Below, piece after piece: positions 57,210 to 64,000 of a DNA stretch of 64,000 bases. Made by a program: the position numbers and the translations under genes. Origin of the DNA: Solimonas sp040066175 (GTDB taxonomy: Bacteria; Pseudomonadota; Gammaproteobacteria; Nevskiales; Nevskiaceae); contig NZ_JBEAAM010000019.1 in NCBI RefSeq assembly GCF_040066175.1, positions 1-64,000 on the forward strand, in the 5' to 3' direction. Position 1 is the first letter of the stretch, and the number at the start of each line of letters is the position of its first letter. The notes beneath the pieces were generated by a model. That model saw only the letters and a program-made list of their open reading frames with translations. It had not been told where the DNA came from and did not search any database.

Positions 57210-58207
57210 CGCGCCGCTCCGTGCACCGGCTGCAGCGTCGTTTCCAGGATCGCCCAGCACAGTTCGGCGTAATCCATGCCGCGCGCGCGGGCCGCCATCG
57301 GCACCAGGCTGTGCGAGGTCATGCCGGGCACCAGGTTGACCTCGATCAGCCACGGCCGGTCCTGCGCGTCGAGCATGAAATCGACACGGCCCCAGCCGCG
57401 TGCGCCGATCGTTTCGAAGGCGCACAGACAGATCGTCTGGATGCGCGCCTCGAGCCCGGAGTCCAGGCCGCTGGGACAGTGATAACGCGTCGCGTCGGAC
57501 AGATACTTGGCGTTGTAGTCGTAAAACTCGCCATCGGGCTCGATGCGGATCAGCGGTAGCGCTTCGCCATCGAGGACCGCGCAGGTGAATTCGTGGCCAT
57601 GCGCGCCACCGGCGATGTAGCGTTCGGCCATCACGGTGCGTGGGATGGCGGCCTCGCCGCACGCCAGCCGCCAGGCCGCATCGAGCTGATCCGCGGACTT
57701 GACCTTGCTGACGCCGACGCTGGAGCCTTCCTCCGACGGCTTGAGGATGAAGGGATAGTCCAGCTGCGCGGCGGCGGCGTCGAGCTCGACACGGCTGCGC
57801 ACCCAGACGTAGTCCGGCGTCGGCAGCGCTTCGGCCTTCCACAGGCGCTTGGTGCGCAGCTTGTCCATCGCCAGCGCAGACGCCAGCACGCCGCTGCCGG
57901 TGTACGGGATGCCCTGCAGATCGAGCACCGCCTGAAGCGTGCCGTCCTCGCCGCCGGTGCCGTGCAGCACGTTGAATACCCGCGCGATGCCGTGCTCCTT
58001 GAGGCGCAGCACGTTGTCGCGCGTCGCGTCGATCGCGACGACATCGACACCCCTGGAGCGCAACGCGTCGGTCACGCCCTGCCCCGACCACAGCGACACC
58101 TGGCGCTCGGCGGACCAGCCGCCCATCAGCACGCCGACACGACCGAAAGCGGCGGGGTCGGTGACGCGCGGACGGGACGCATGGAGCGTGAGGCGTGAGG
58201 CGCTCAA
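57206..58207 (-). CDS. ddlB: D-alanine--D-alanine ligase
   Basis: Ddl makes the D-Ala-D-Ala end of the peptidoglycan stem. The 333-aa ATP-grasp enzyme has GVLMGGWSAERQVSLWSG, ALHGTGGED-type NVLHGTGGEDGTLQ, KPSEEGSSVGVSKV, and WLIEVNLVPGMTSHSLVPMAA. It starts at TTG 58207, overlapping the murB stop as TTGA. The first codons (SASRLTLHASRP) run through a GCGTGAG heptamer pair and are unlikely to be structural. Confidence 0.95.
   Translation of the reverse strand: MSASRLTLHASRPRVTDPAAFGRVGVLMGGWSAERQVSLWSGQGVTDALRSRGVDVVAIDATRDNVLRLKEHGIARVFNVLHGTGGEDGTLQAVLDLQGIPYTGSGVLASALAMDKLRTKRLWKAEALPTPDYVWVRSRVELDAAAAQLDYPFILKPSEEGSSVGVSKVKSADQLDAAWRLACGEAAIPRTVMAERYIAGGAHGHEFTCAVLDGEALPLIRIEPDGEFYDYNAKYLSDATRYHCPSGLDSGLEARIQTICLCAFETIGARGWGRVDFMLDAQDRPWLIEVNLVPGMTSHSLVPMAARARGMDYAELCWAILETTLQPVHGAAR
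58186..58199. repeat. GCGTGAG tandem heptamer in the 5' end of ddlB
   Basis: Two perfect GCGTGAG units (58186-58192 and 58193-58199) are followed by the partial unit GCGCTCA. They lie inside codons 3-8 of ddlB. Confidence 0.7.
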
Positions 58208-59133
58208 GACGGCTCTCCAACGATTCTGACTTCCGGCAGCAGTTCGACGCCGGTCCTGGTCTTCACGATTCCACGGATGTGCTCGATCAGCGCCTCGATA
58301 TCCGCGGCGCGTGTGCCTTCGCCGGCGATCAGGAAATTCGCGTGCTGCGTCGAAACCTCGGCCGCGCCGATGCGAAAACCCTTGAGCCCGCAGGATTCGA
58401 TCAGGCGCGCAGCGTGATCGCCCGGCGGGTTGCGGAAGGTGCTGCCGGCACTGGGCTTGCCGACCGGCTGCGAGGCCTTGCGTCGGGCCAGCGACTCGCG
58501 CGTCTGGCGTGCATGGCTGCCGTCGCTGTCGGCGTGCACCCGGAAACGCGCCGCCAGGAAGCCGAGCAGCCCGGCCGGCAGCTCGACATGGCGGTACGCG
58601 TAGTGAAACGCCGCCGGCGCGAGCCAGCGCGCCGTGCCATCGCGGTACAGCCCCTCGACCTCGGCCACGTTCGGCCAGGTTTCGCCGCCCCAGGCTCCGG
58701 CGTTCATCGCCAGCGCGCCGCCGACCGTACCCGGAATGCCGGCCATGAAACCGAGCCCGGCGAGTGCGTGGCGCTCGGTGAACTTGGCCAGGCGCGCGCA
58801 GTGCACGCCGGCTTCGGCGTACACGTGAGACCCTTCAAGCCGCAGCACGTCGAGCGCGCCGTGCAGCGCGATCACCGTGCCACGCCAGCCGCCGTCGCGG
58901 ACCAGCAGGTTGCTGCCCAGTCCGAGCCAGAGCACGGGCTCGTCCGTCGCCAAGGAGCGGACGAAGGCGATCAGGTCGTCGCGATCGGCCGGCTCGTAGT
59001 AGCGGTCCGCGGGTCCGCCCACGCGCCAACTCGTATGCCGTGCCATCGGTTCGTCGCGCAGCAGGCGGCCGCGCAGCTTTGGGGACGATTCCCGATTCCC
59101 GATTCCCGATTCCCGGCGGCCAGGCACGTTCAC
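58204..59133 (-). CDS. murB: UDP-N-acetylenolpyruvoylglucosamine reductase
   Basis: MurB reduces enolpyruvyl-UDP-GlcNAc to UDP-MurNAc with FAD/NADPH. The 309-aa protein has HTSWRVGGPADRYYEP, LGLGSNLLVRDGGWRG, GFMAGIPGTVGGALAMNAGA, and the catalytic serine in KPSAGSTFRNPPGDHAARLIE. The GTG 59133 start overlaps the murC stop (GTGA). The first roughly 25 residues include RESGIGNRES, encoded by a 28-bp GATTCCC array, and are not part of the fold. A later ATG at 59046 (MARHTSWRV) could be an alternative start. Confidence 0.93.
   Translation of the reverse strand: MNVPGRRESGIGNRESSPKLRGRLLRDEPMARHTSWRVGGPADRYYEPADRDDLIAFVRSLATDEPVLWLGLGSNLLVRDGGWRGTVIALHGALDVLRLEGSHVYAEAGVHCARLAKFTERHALAGLGFMAGIPGTVGGALAMNAGAWGGETWPNVAEVEGLYRDGTARWLAPAAFHYAYRHVELPAGLLGFLAARFRVHADSDGSHARQTRESLARRKASQPVGKPSAGSTFRNPPGDHAARLIESCGLKGFRIGAAEVSTQHANFLIAGEGTRAADIEALIEHIRGIVKTRTGVELLPEVRIVGEPS
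59087..59114. repeat. four perfect GATTCCC heptamers inside murB
   Basis: GATTCCC is repeated four times without change. On the murB strand it encodes RESGIGNRES near residues 7-16. Confidence 0.92.
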
Positions 59134-60560
59134 GCCGTGCTCCCGAAACGCCGGACCAGCAGTCCCGGCAGGCTGCCGACATCGCCCGCGCCGAGCGTCA
59201 GCACGACATCGCCGTCCTGCACGATGCGCTCGATCACTGCGGGCGCTTCGGCGAGTCCGCCGGACAGCAGCACCGGCTCGACCTGCCCGCGCGCGCGGAT
59301 GCCGCGTGCGAGCGCGCGCGCATCGGCGCCCTCGATGGGCGCTTCGCCGGCGGCATAGACCTCGGCGAGCAGCAGTACGTCGGCGCCCGCCAGCACGGCG
59401 CAGAAGTCGTCGAACAGGTCGCGCGTGCGCGTATAGCGGTGCGGCTGGAACACGACGACCAGACGCCGCCCCGGGTGGGCGCTGCGCATCGCCTGGAACG
59501 TCGCCTCGATCTCGCGCGGATGGTGGCCATAGTCATCGACCAGCCACACGCGCCGCTGGCCGATCGTCAGCAGGCCATGCTGCTCGCAGCGCCGGCCGAT
59601 GCCTTCGAACGAGGTGAACGCGCGGCGCATCGACTCGACGTCCACGCCCAGCTCGCGGCCGATCGCGACGGCAACCAGGGCGTTCTGCACGTTGTGCCGG
59701 CCGGGCAGGTTGAGATGGAAATCGGCACGGAAGCCGTCGCTGCCGATCGCGGTGAAATGCGCACCGCTGCCCTCCGGGCGCACGTCGGATGCACGCAGGT
59801 CCGCATCCTCGGAGTAGCCGTAGGTCAGCACCGGCCGCCCGACTTCCGGGATCGTGTCGCGCACCACCGGATCGTCGATGCACAGCACGGCCAGGCCGTA
59901 GAACGGCAGTCGATGCAGAAACTCGACGAACGTCGCGCGCAGCCGGCGGAAGTCGTGACCATAGGTTTCCAGATGATCGGCGTCGATGTTGGTCACCGCC
60001 GCCATCATCGGCATCAGATGCAGGAACGAGGCATCGCTCTCATCGGCCTCCGCGACGAGGTAGTCGCCGGCCCCGAGGCGCGCGTTGCTGCCGGCCGACT
60101 TGAGCTTGCCGCCGATCACGTAGGTCGGATCGAGACCGCCCTCCGCGAGCACGCTCGCCACCAGACTCGTCGTCGTGGTCTTGCCGTGCGTACCGGCGAT
60201 GGCGATGCCGTAGCGGAAGCGCATCAGCTCGGCGAGCATCTCCGCGCGACGCACCACCGGCATGCGGTGCTCGCGGGCATAGCGCAGTTCGGGATTGTCC
60301 TCCCGGACCGCGGTGGAGACGACGACCGCGTCCGCGCCCACGGTGTGCGCGGCGTCGTGCCCCAGATGGATCCTCGCGCCCAGCGCCGCGAGCCGCTGCG
60401 TCGCCGCACTGTCCTTCAAGTCGCTGCCGCTGACCTCGTAGCCGAGGTTGATCAGCACCTCGGCGATGCCGGCCATGCCCGAACCGCCGATGCCGAGCAG
60501 GTGGATGCGGCGCACGCGGCGCATCGGCCGGGTCATCAGGTTCTGGACCGTTTCCGTCAT
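59130..60560 (-). CDS. murC: UDP-N-acetylmuramate--L-alanine ligase
   Basis: MurC adds L-alanine to UDP-MurNAc. The 476-aa protein has RIHLLGIGGSGMAGIAEVL, the P-loop GIAGTHGKTTTTSLVASVL, DADHLETYG, and DDYGHHPREIEATFQAM. Two ATGs are possible. I prefer 60560 because GGAG lies seven bases upstream and it overlaps the murG stop by ATGA; 60566 leaves no spacing. Confidence 0.96.
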   Translation of the reverse strand: MTETVQNLMTRPMRRVRRIHLLGIGGSGMAGIAEVLINLGYEVSGSDLKDSAATQRLAALGARIHLGHDAAHTVGADAVVVSTAVREDNPELRYAREHRMPVVRRAEMLAELMRFRYGIAIAGTHGKTTTTSLVASVLAEGGLDPTYVIGGKLKSAGSNARLGAGDYLVAEADESDASFLHLMPMMAAVTNIDADHLETYGHDFRRLRATFVEFLHRLPFYGLAVLCIDDPVVRDTIPEVGRPVLTYGYSEDADLRASDVRPEGSGAHFTAIGSDGFRADFHLNLPGRHNVQNALVAVAIGRELGVDVESMRRAFTSFEGIGRRCEQHGLLTIGQRRVWLVDDYGHHPREIEATFQAMRSAHPGRRLVVVFQPHRYTRTRDLFDDFCAVLAGADVLLLAEVYAAGEAPIEGADARALARGIRARGQVEPVLLSGGLAEAPAVIERIVQDGDVVLTLGAGDVGSLPGLLVRRFGSTA

Positions 60561-61624
60561 GCCCATTCTCCATCGGCGAACTGCAGACAGACATCGGCAA
60601 TGCGCGCGGTGGCATCCGGCCAGGCGGCGGCGCGCGCCGCCTCGGACATGCGCCGCAGGCGCTGGCGGTCGCCCAGCAGCTCGCGCAGCAGCGCGGCCAG
60701 CTGCGCCGGGGTAGCGTCGCGCTCCGGCAACAGCACCGCGGCGCCGGCGTTGACGAGATACTCGGCGTTGCGCGTCTGGTGGTCATCGACGGCGAACGGG
60801 AAAGGCACCAGCAGCGAGGCCACGCCGGCCGCACTGAGCTCGGCGATGGTCGAGGCACCGGCGCGGCAGACGACGAGATCGGCCCAGGCCAGCGCGCCAG
60901 GCATGTCGTCGATGAAGGACTCGATCCGCGCTTCGACACCGACTTCGGCGTAGGCGCGCCGGGCGATGTCGAGCGTGCGCCCGGCCTGGTGACGAACCTC
61001 CGGACGCTGCGCCGGGGCGAGCAGGGCCAGCGCGCGCGGCACCTGCTCGTTGAGCGCCTTCGCGCCCTGGCTGCCGCCGACGACGAGCAGCCGCGGCGCG
61101 CCCTCGTGTTCGAGGCGCTGCGCGGCCGCAGGCACCGCGGCGAAGCCGGCACGCACCGGGTTGCCCACCGTCTGCGCATCGCGGAAGGTGCCGGGGAACG
61201 CTTCGAGCACGCAGCGCGCGAGTCTTGCCAGCCAGCGATTGGTCAGGCCGGCGGCGGCGTTCTGCTCGTGCACGACCAGAGGCCGGCGCAGCAGCCAGGC
61301 CGCGACGCCACCGGGCCCGGCGGCGAAGCCGCCCATGCCGAGCACGGCATCGGGCCGCTCGCGGCGCAGGATCGCCAGCGCCTGCAGGATGGCGCGCAGC
61401 AGTTGCAGCGGCGCCTGCAGCAGCTTGAGCAGACCCTTGCCGCGCAGGCCGGAGACGCACACGTACTGCATCGGGATGCCATGCGGCGGCACGACTCGCG
61501 CCTCGAAACTGTCCGGCGCACCCATCCAGACGACCTGATGTCCGCGTTCGCGTAGATAGTCGGCGACGGCGAGCGCCGGATAGACGTGGCCACCGGTGCC
61601 GCCGGCCATGATCATCAGCTTCAC
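60557..61624 (-). CDS. murG: lipid II synthase MurG
   Basis: MurG transfers GlcNAc from UDP-GlcNAc to lipid I on the inner face of the membrane. The 355-aa GT-B protein has MIMAGGTGGHVYPALAVA, GMGGFAAGPGGVAAWLL, HEQNAAAGLTNRWLA, VVGGSQGAKALNE, and the UDP-binding CRAGASTIAELSAAGVAS. GTG 61624 overlaps the ftsW stop (GTGA). Confidence 0.96.
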   Translation of the reverse strand: MKLMIMAGGTGGHVYPALAVADYLRERGHQVVWMGAPDSFEARVVPPHGIPMQYVCVSGLRGKGLLKLLQAPLQLLRAILQALAILRRERPDAVLGMGGFAAGPGGVAAWLLRRPLVVHEQNAAAGLTNRWLARLARCVLEAFPGTFRDAQTVGNPVRAGFAAVPAAAQRLEHEGAPRLLVVGGSQGAKALNEQVPRALALLAPAQRPEVRHQAGRTLDIARRAYAEVGVEARIESFIDDMPGALAWADLVVCRAGASTIAELSAAGVASLLVPFPFAVDDHQTRNAEYLVNAGAAVLLPERDATPAQLAALLRELLGDRQRLRRMSEAARAAAWPDATARIADVCLQFADGEWA

Positions 61625-62808
61625 GGCTGGTACTCCGCGGGCGTGACGGAGAAGCCAGCGGCGCGGTTCTCGTAATCCACGCGCAGGATCAGGCCCAGCA
61701 TCGCGCACACCGTCAGCAGCGAGGAGCCGCCGTAGCTCAGCAGCGGCAGCGTCAGGCCCTTGGTCGGCAGCAGGCCGAGATTCACCGCCATGTTGACCAG
61801 CGCCTGCAGGCCGATCCAGCCGGTCAGTCCGTAGGCCAGGTAGGCCGGGAACAGGCGACCGTTGACTTCGGCCGTGCGGCCGATCGCAAAGCCGCGCCAC
61901 ACGATCACGCCGAACAGCGCGATGAGCACACCGATCCCCGCCAGGCCCAGTTCCTCGGCGAGGATCGCGAAGATGAAGTCGGTGTGCATTTCGGGCAGGT
62001 AGAGCAGCTTCTGCACGCTGTTGCCCAGGCCGACGCCGGTCCATTCGCCGCGGCCGACGGCGATCAGCGACTGCGCCAGCTGCCAGCCGCCGTTCTCGAC
62101 ATCGGCCCAGGGGTTCATGAAATTGAGCACGCGCCGCAGGCGATAGGGTTCGGCCAGCGCCAGCGCCGCGAGCGCCCCGCCGCCGAGCGCAGCGAAGCCC
62201 AGGTAGTAACCGACCCGCGCGCCGCCGAGAAACAGCATCAGGAAGGCCACGCCCATCAGGATCGCGGTCGCGCCGAAATCGGGCTCCATCAGCAGCAGAC
62301 CGCAGGGCAGCAACAGCGCCAGCAGAGGCAGCAACAGCCCCTTGAGCGTGTTCTGCAGCGCCGCCTGGCGGCGTGAGATATAGCCGGCGAGGAACACCAC
62401 GAGCGCCAGTCGTGCCGGTTCGGAAGCCTGCAGGCGGAACACACCCAGATCGATCCAGCGCCGTGCCGCGTTCACCGTGATGCCGATGCCCGGCACCAGC
62501 ACCAGGACCAGCAGCAGCAGCGCGAACAGGTACAAGGGCACGCTGGTGTGCTGCCAGGCGCGCATCGGCAGGCAGTACATCAGCCCGCCCAGCGCCGCAC
62601 CGAGTCCGACGAAGAGCAGCTGGCGGTAGAAGAAATGGAATGCGTCGCCGGTCAGCTTTTCGGCCTGCGCCACCGAGGCAGAGGCCACCATGATCAGGCC
62701 CCAGCCGAGCAGCACGACGACGGCACCGCACAGCCAGGCGTCCAGGCCATGGCGCGCACTGGGCAGCGGCACGGCGCCACCGAGACGGTCGAGAAGGACC
62801 GCGCTCAC
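61621..62808 (-). CDS. ftsW: peptidoglycan glycosyltransferase FtsW
   Basis: FtsW is the SEDS-family septal glycan polymerase. The 395-aa protein has ten membrane helices. Family motifs include GIGITVNAARRWIDLG, FLAGYISRR, LLLMEPDFGATAILMGV, and PTKGLTLPLLSYGGSSLL near the C-terminus. GTG 62808 overlaps the murD stop (GTGA). Confidence 0.96.
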   Translation of the reverse strand: MSAVLLDRLGGAVPLPSARHGLDAWLCGAVVVLLGWGLIMVASASVAQAEKLTGDAFHFFYRQLLFVGLGAALGGLMYCLPMRAWQHTSVPLYLFALLLLVLVLVPGIGITVNAARRWIDLGVFRLQASEPARLALVVFLAGYISRRQAALQNTLKGLLLPLLALLLPCGLLLMEPDFGATAILMGVAFLMLFLGGARVGYYLGFAALGGGALAALALAEPYRLRRVLNFMNPWADVENGGWQLAQSLIAVGRGEWTGVGLGNSVQKLLYLPEMHTDFIFAILAEELGLAGIGVLIALFGVIVWRGFAIGRTAEVNGRLFPAYLAYGLTGWIGLQALVNMAVNLGLLPTKGLTLPLLSYGGSSLLTVCAMLGLILRVDYENRAAGFSVTPAEYQP

Positions 62809-64000
62809 GCCGTGCCTCCGGCCATCGCCAGCACCGCCGCGCGGAAGCGGTCGCCGCGGTCGATGTAGTTGCGGAACTGGTCGAAGCTCGCGCAGGCCGG
62901 CGACAGCAACACCTGGTCACCGGGCTGGGCGAGCTCGCGCGCCCGGTGCAGCGCGGCGCCCAGGTCCGGTACGCGGAACACGGGCAGCGCGCCGGCGATG
63001 TCGGCTTCGATGCGTCCGGCGTCCTCGCCGAACAGCACGGCCGCCCGGCCCTTGCACGCCAGCGGCTCGCGCAGTTCGGCGAAGGACTGGCCCTTGCCCT
63101 GGCCGCCGCCGAGCCAGACGATGGGCGCCGGCAGGCCATTGAGCGCGGCCAGCGTCGAGCCGACGTTGGTGCCCTTGGAATCGTTGAAGTAGCGCACGCC
63201 AAGGATCTCGGCGACGAACTCGCAGCGGTGCGGCAGGCCGGTGAAACCGCGCAGTGCGCGCAGTGCGGCTTCGCGCGGGATGCCGGCTGCGTCGGCCAGC
63301 GCCAGCGCCGCGAGCGCATTGGCGACATTGTGCAGACCGAAGATCTTCAGTTCGGCCATCGCAAAGACGGGAATCGGGAATCGGGACTCTGGAATCGTTT
63401 CAGCGAGCCACTTCTGGCCGTTCTGTTCGATCAGGCCATAGCCTCTGGTGGAGGCCGGAGCACCAAGCCCGAAGCTCAGCAGCGCTTGCGATTCCCGATT
63501 CCCGATTCCCGATTCCCGGGCGAGTGCGACCACGCGCTCATCGTCACGGTTCACGATCGCGGCCGCGCAGCCTTTGAAGATGCGCGCCTTCGCCGCGCCA
63601 TAGCGCGCCATCGTGCCATGCCGGTCGAGGTGGTCCGGCGACAGATTCAGGATCGTCGCCGCCGCGCAACGCAGGCTGCGCGTGGTTTCGAGCTGGAAGC
63701 TCGACAGCTCCAGCACGTAGAGCTGCACGTCGTCGGCGAGCAGGTCGAGCGCCGGCGTACCCAGATTGCCGCCGACGGCGACGCGCATGCCGGCGGCCCT
63801 GCCCATCTCGCCGACCAGCGTCGTCACCGTGGACTTGCCGTTCGAGCCGGTGATGCCGATGACGGCCGGCGGCACGCCGGAGACAGGAGCCGCATGCACC
63901 GCGCGGGCGAAGAGTTCGATGTCGCCGACGATTTCGACGCCGGCCGCGGCCAGCTCGCGCACGAACGGTTCTTCGAGCGCGATGCCCGGCGACACCACGG
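62805..64000 (-). CDS. murD: UDP-N-acetylmuramoylalanine--D-glutamate ligase (5' part outside window)
   Basis: MurD adds D-glutamate to UDP-MurNAc-Ala. The visible 398 residues begin in the end of the N-terminal domain (VVSPGIALEEP); the first 60-70 residues lie beyond base 64000. The P-loop is VIGITGSNGKSTVTTLVGEM. LSSFQLETT, NLSPDHLDRHGTMARY, and HRCEFVAEILGVRYFNDSKGTN are conserved. Two GATTCCC arrays in opposite orientation lie inside the gene and add RESGIGNRES and PESRFPIPV to loops of the central domain without breaking the frame. Confidence 0.95.
   Translation of the reverse strand, partial: VVSPGIALEEPFVRELAAAGVEIVGDIELFARAVHAAPVSGVPPAVIGITGSNGKSTVTTLVGEMGRAAGMRVAVGGNLGTPALDLLADDVQLYVLELSSFQLETTRSLRCAAATILNLSPDHLDRHGTMARYGAAKARIFKGCAAAIVNRDDERVVALARESGIGNRESQALLSFGLGAPASTRGYGLIEQNGQKWLAETIPESRFPIPVFAMAELKIFGLHNVANALAALALADAAGIPREAALRALRGFTGLPHRCEFVAEILGVRYFNDSKGTNVGSTLAALNGLPAPIVWLGGGQGKGQSFAELREPLACKGRAAVLFGEDAGRIEADIAGALPVFRVPDLGAALHRARELAQPGDQVLLSPACASFDQFRNYIDRGDRFRAAVLAMAGGTA
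63369..63396. repeat. GGGAATC heptamer array in murD (inverted relative to the next)
   Basis: Units GGGAATC, GGGAATC, GGGACTC, TGGAATC read on the plus strand. On the murD strand they encode PESRFPIPV. The array can pair with the array at 63490-63517. Confidence 0.9.
63490..63517. repeat. four perfect GATTCCC heptamers in murD
   Basis: This is an identical 28-bp block to the one in murB. On the murD strand it encodes RESGIGNRES. It is about 94 bp from the inverted copy. Confidence 0.92.

Noticed and set aside
63369..63517. The murD repeats as evidence that murD is a pseudogene
   Set aside because: The reading frame stays open through both arrays and all catalytic motifs on both sides are intact.

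Overview
The window comes from the chromosome of a high-GC gammaproteobacterium, most likely of the Xanthomonadales/Lysobacterales (Rhodanobacteraceae- or Xanthomonadaceae-like). I infer this from three gene orders: pilA-pilB-pilC-pilD-coaE-zapD-yacG; nudix/thiE - argJ - secA - M23 peptidase / dciA - lpxC - ftsZ - ftsA - ftsQ - ddlB - murB - murC - murG - ftsW - murD; and 7-bp GATTCCC tandem repeats, which from memory are common in this order. There is no prophage, complete insertion sequence, rRNA operon or CRISPR array. Strong G+C bias at third codon positions makes very long antisense open frames that I have left out.

Layout. 0-2.3 kb: tRNA-Glu(CTC) with its own promoter, a WbpA-like nucleotide-sugar dehydrogenase, and tRNA-Val(GAC) on the minus strand. 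2.3-9.0 kb (minus): a NarL-type two-component pair, bifunctional PutA and UvrB. 9.1-14.3 kb (plus): cutA, a TlpA-like thioredoxin, aroQ, accB, accC, recQ. 14.4-20.4 kb: a molybdate module made of modE, a Mo-box palindrome, a beta-barrel porin, modA, modB, modC and an ACR3-type transporter, the last five linked by overlapping or touching start and stop codons. 20.5-26.1 kb: a FadI-type thiolase, two sodium-coupled amino-acid transporters and hemH.

26.2-40.5 kb is the accessory part. Two tandem type IV major pilins behind a sigma-54 promoter are followed by about 13 kb of surface-glycan genes: a TMTC-like GT-C membrane glycosyltransferase, a VioA-like sugar aminotransferase, an ATP-grasp enzyme carrying a C9 tract, two methyltransferases, a flippase, four GT-A/GT-B glycosyltransferases and a sugar epimerase. 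An MNT/HEPN pair follows. These genes separate the pilins from the pilus assembly genes pilB, pilC and pilD (40.6-44.5 kb, own sigma-70 promoter). Some or all of the island may therefore decorate the pilin, although a lipopolysaccharide O-antigen role is equally open.

44.5-48.4 kb: coaE, zapD, yacG, a Nudix-ThiE fusion and argJ. 48.5-64 kb: secA, an M23 peptidase, a DciA-like gene, lpxC and the division and cell-wall (dcw) cluster from ftsZ back to murD, which is cut by the window end. Nearly every junction in the dcw cluster overlaps by four bases (ATGA, GTGA or TTGA). 28-bp GATTCCC arrays lie inside the murB and murD reading frames without breaking them.

The best candidates for something new are the Mo-box-controlled operon that joins an outer-membrane barrel and an ACR3-like carrier to the molybdate ABC transporter, the putative pilin-glycosylation island with a phase-variable-looking C tract, and the heptamer arrays inside essential cell-wall genes.
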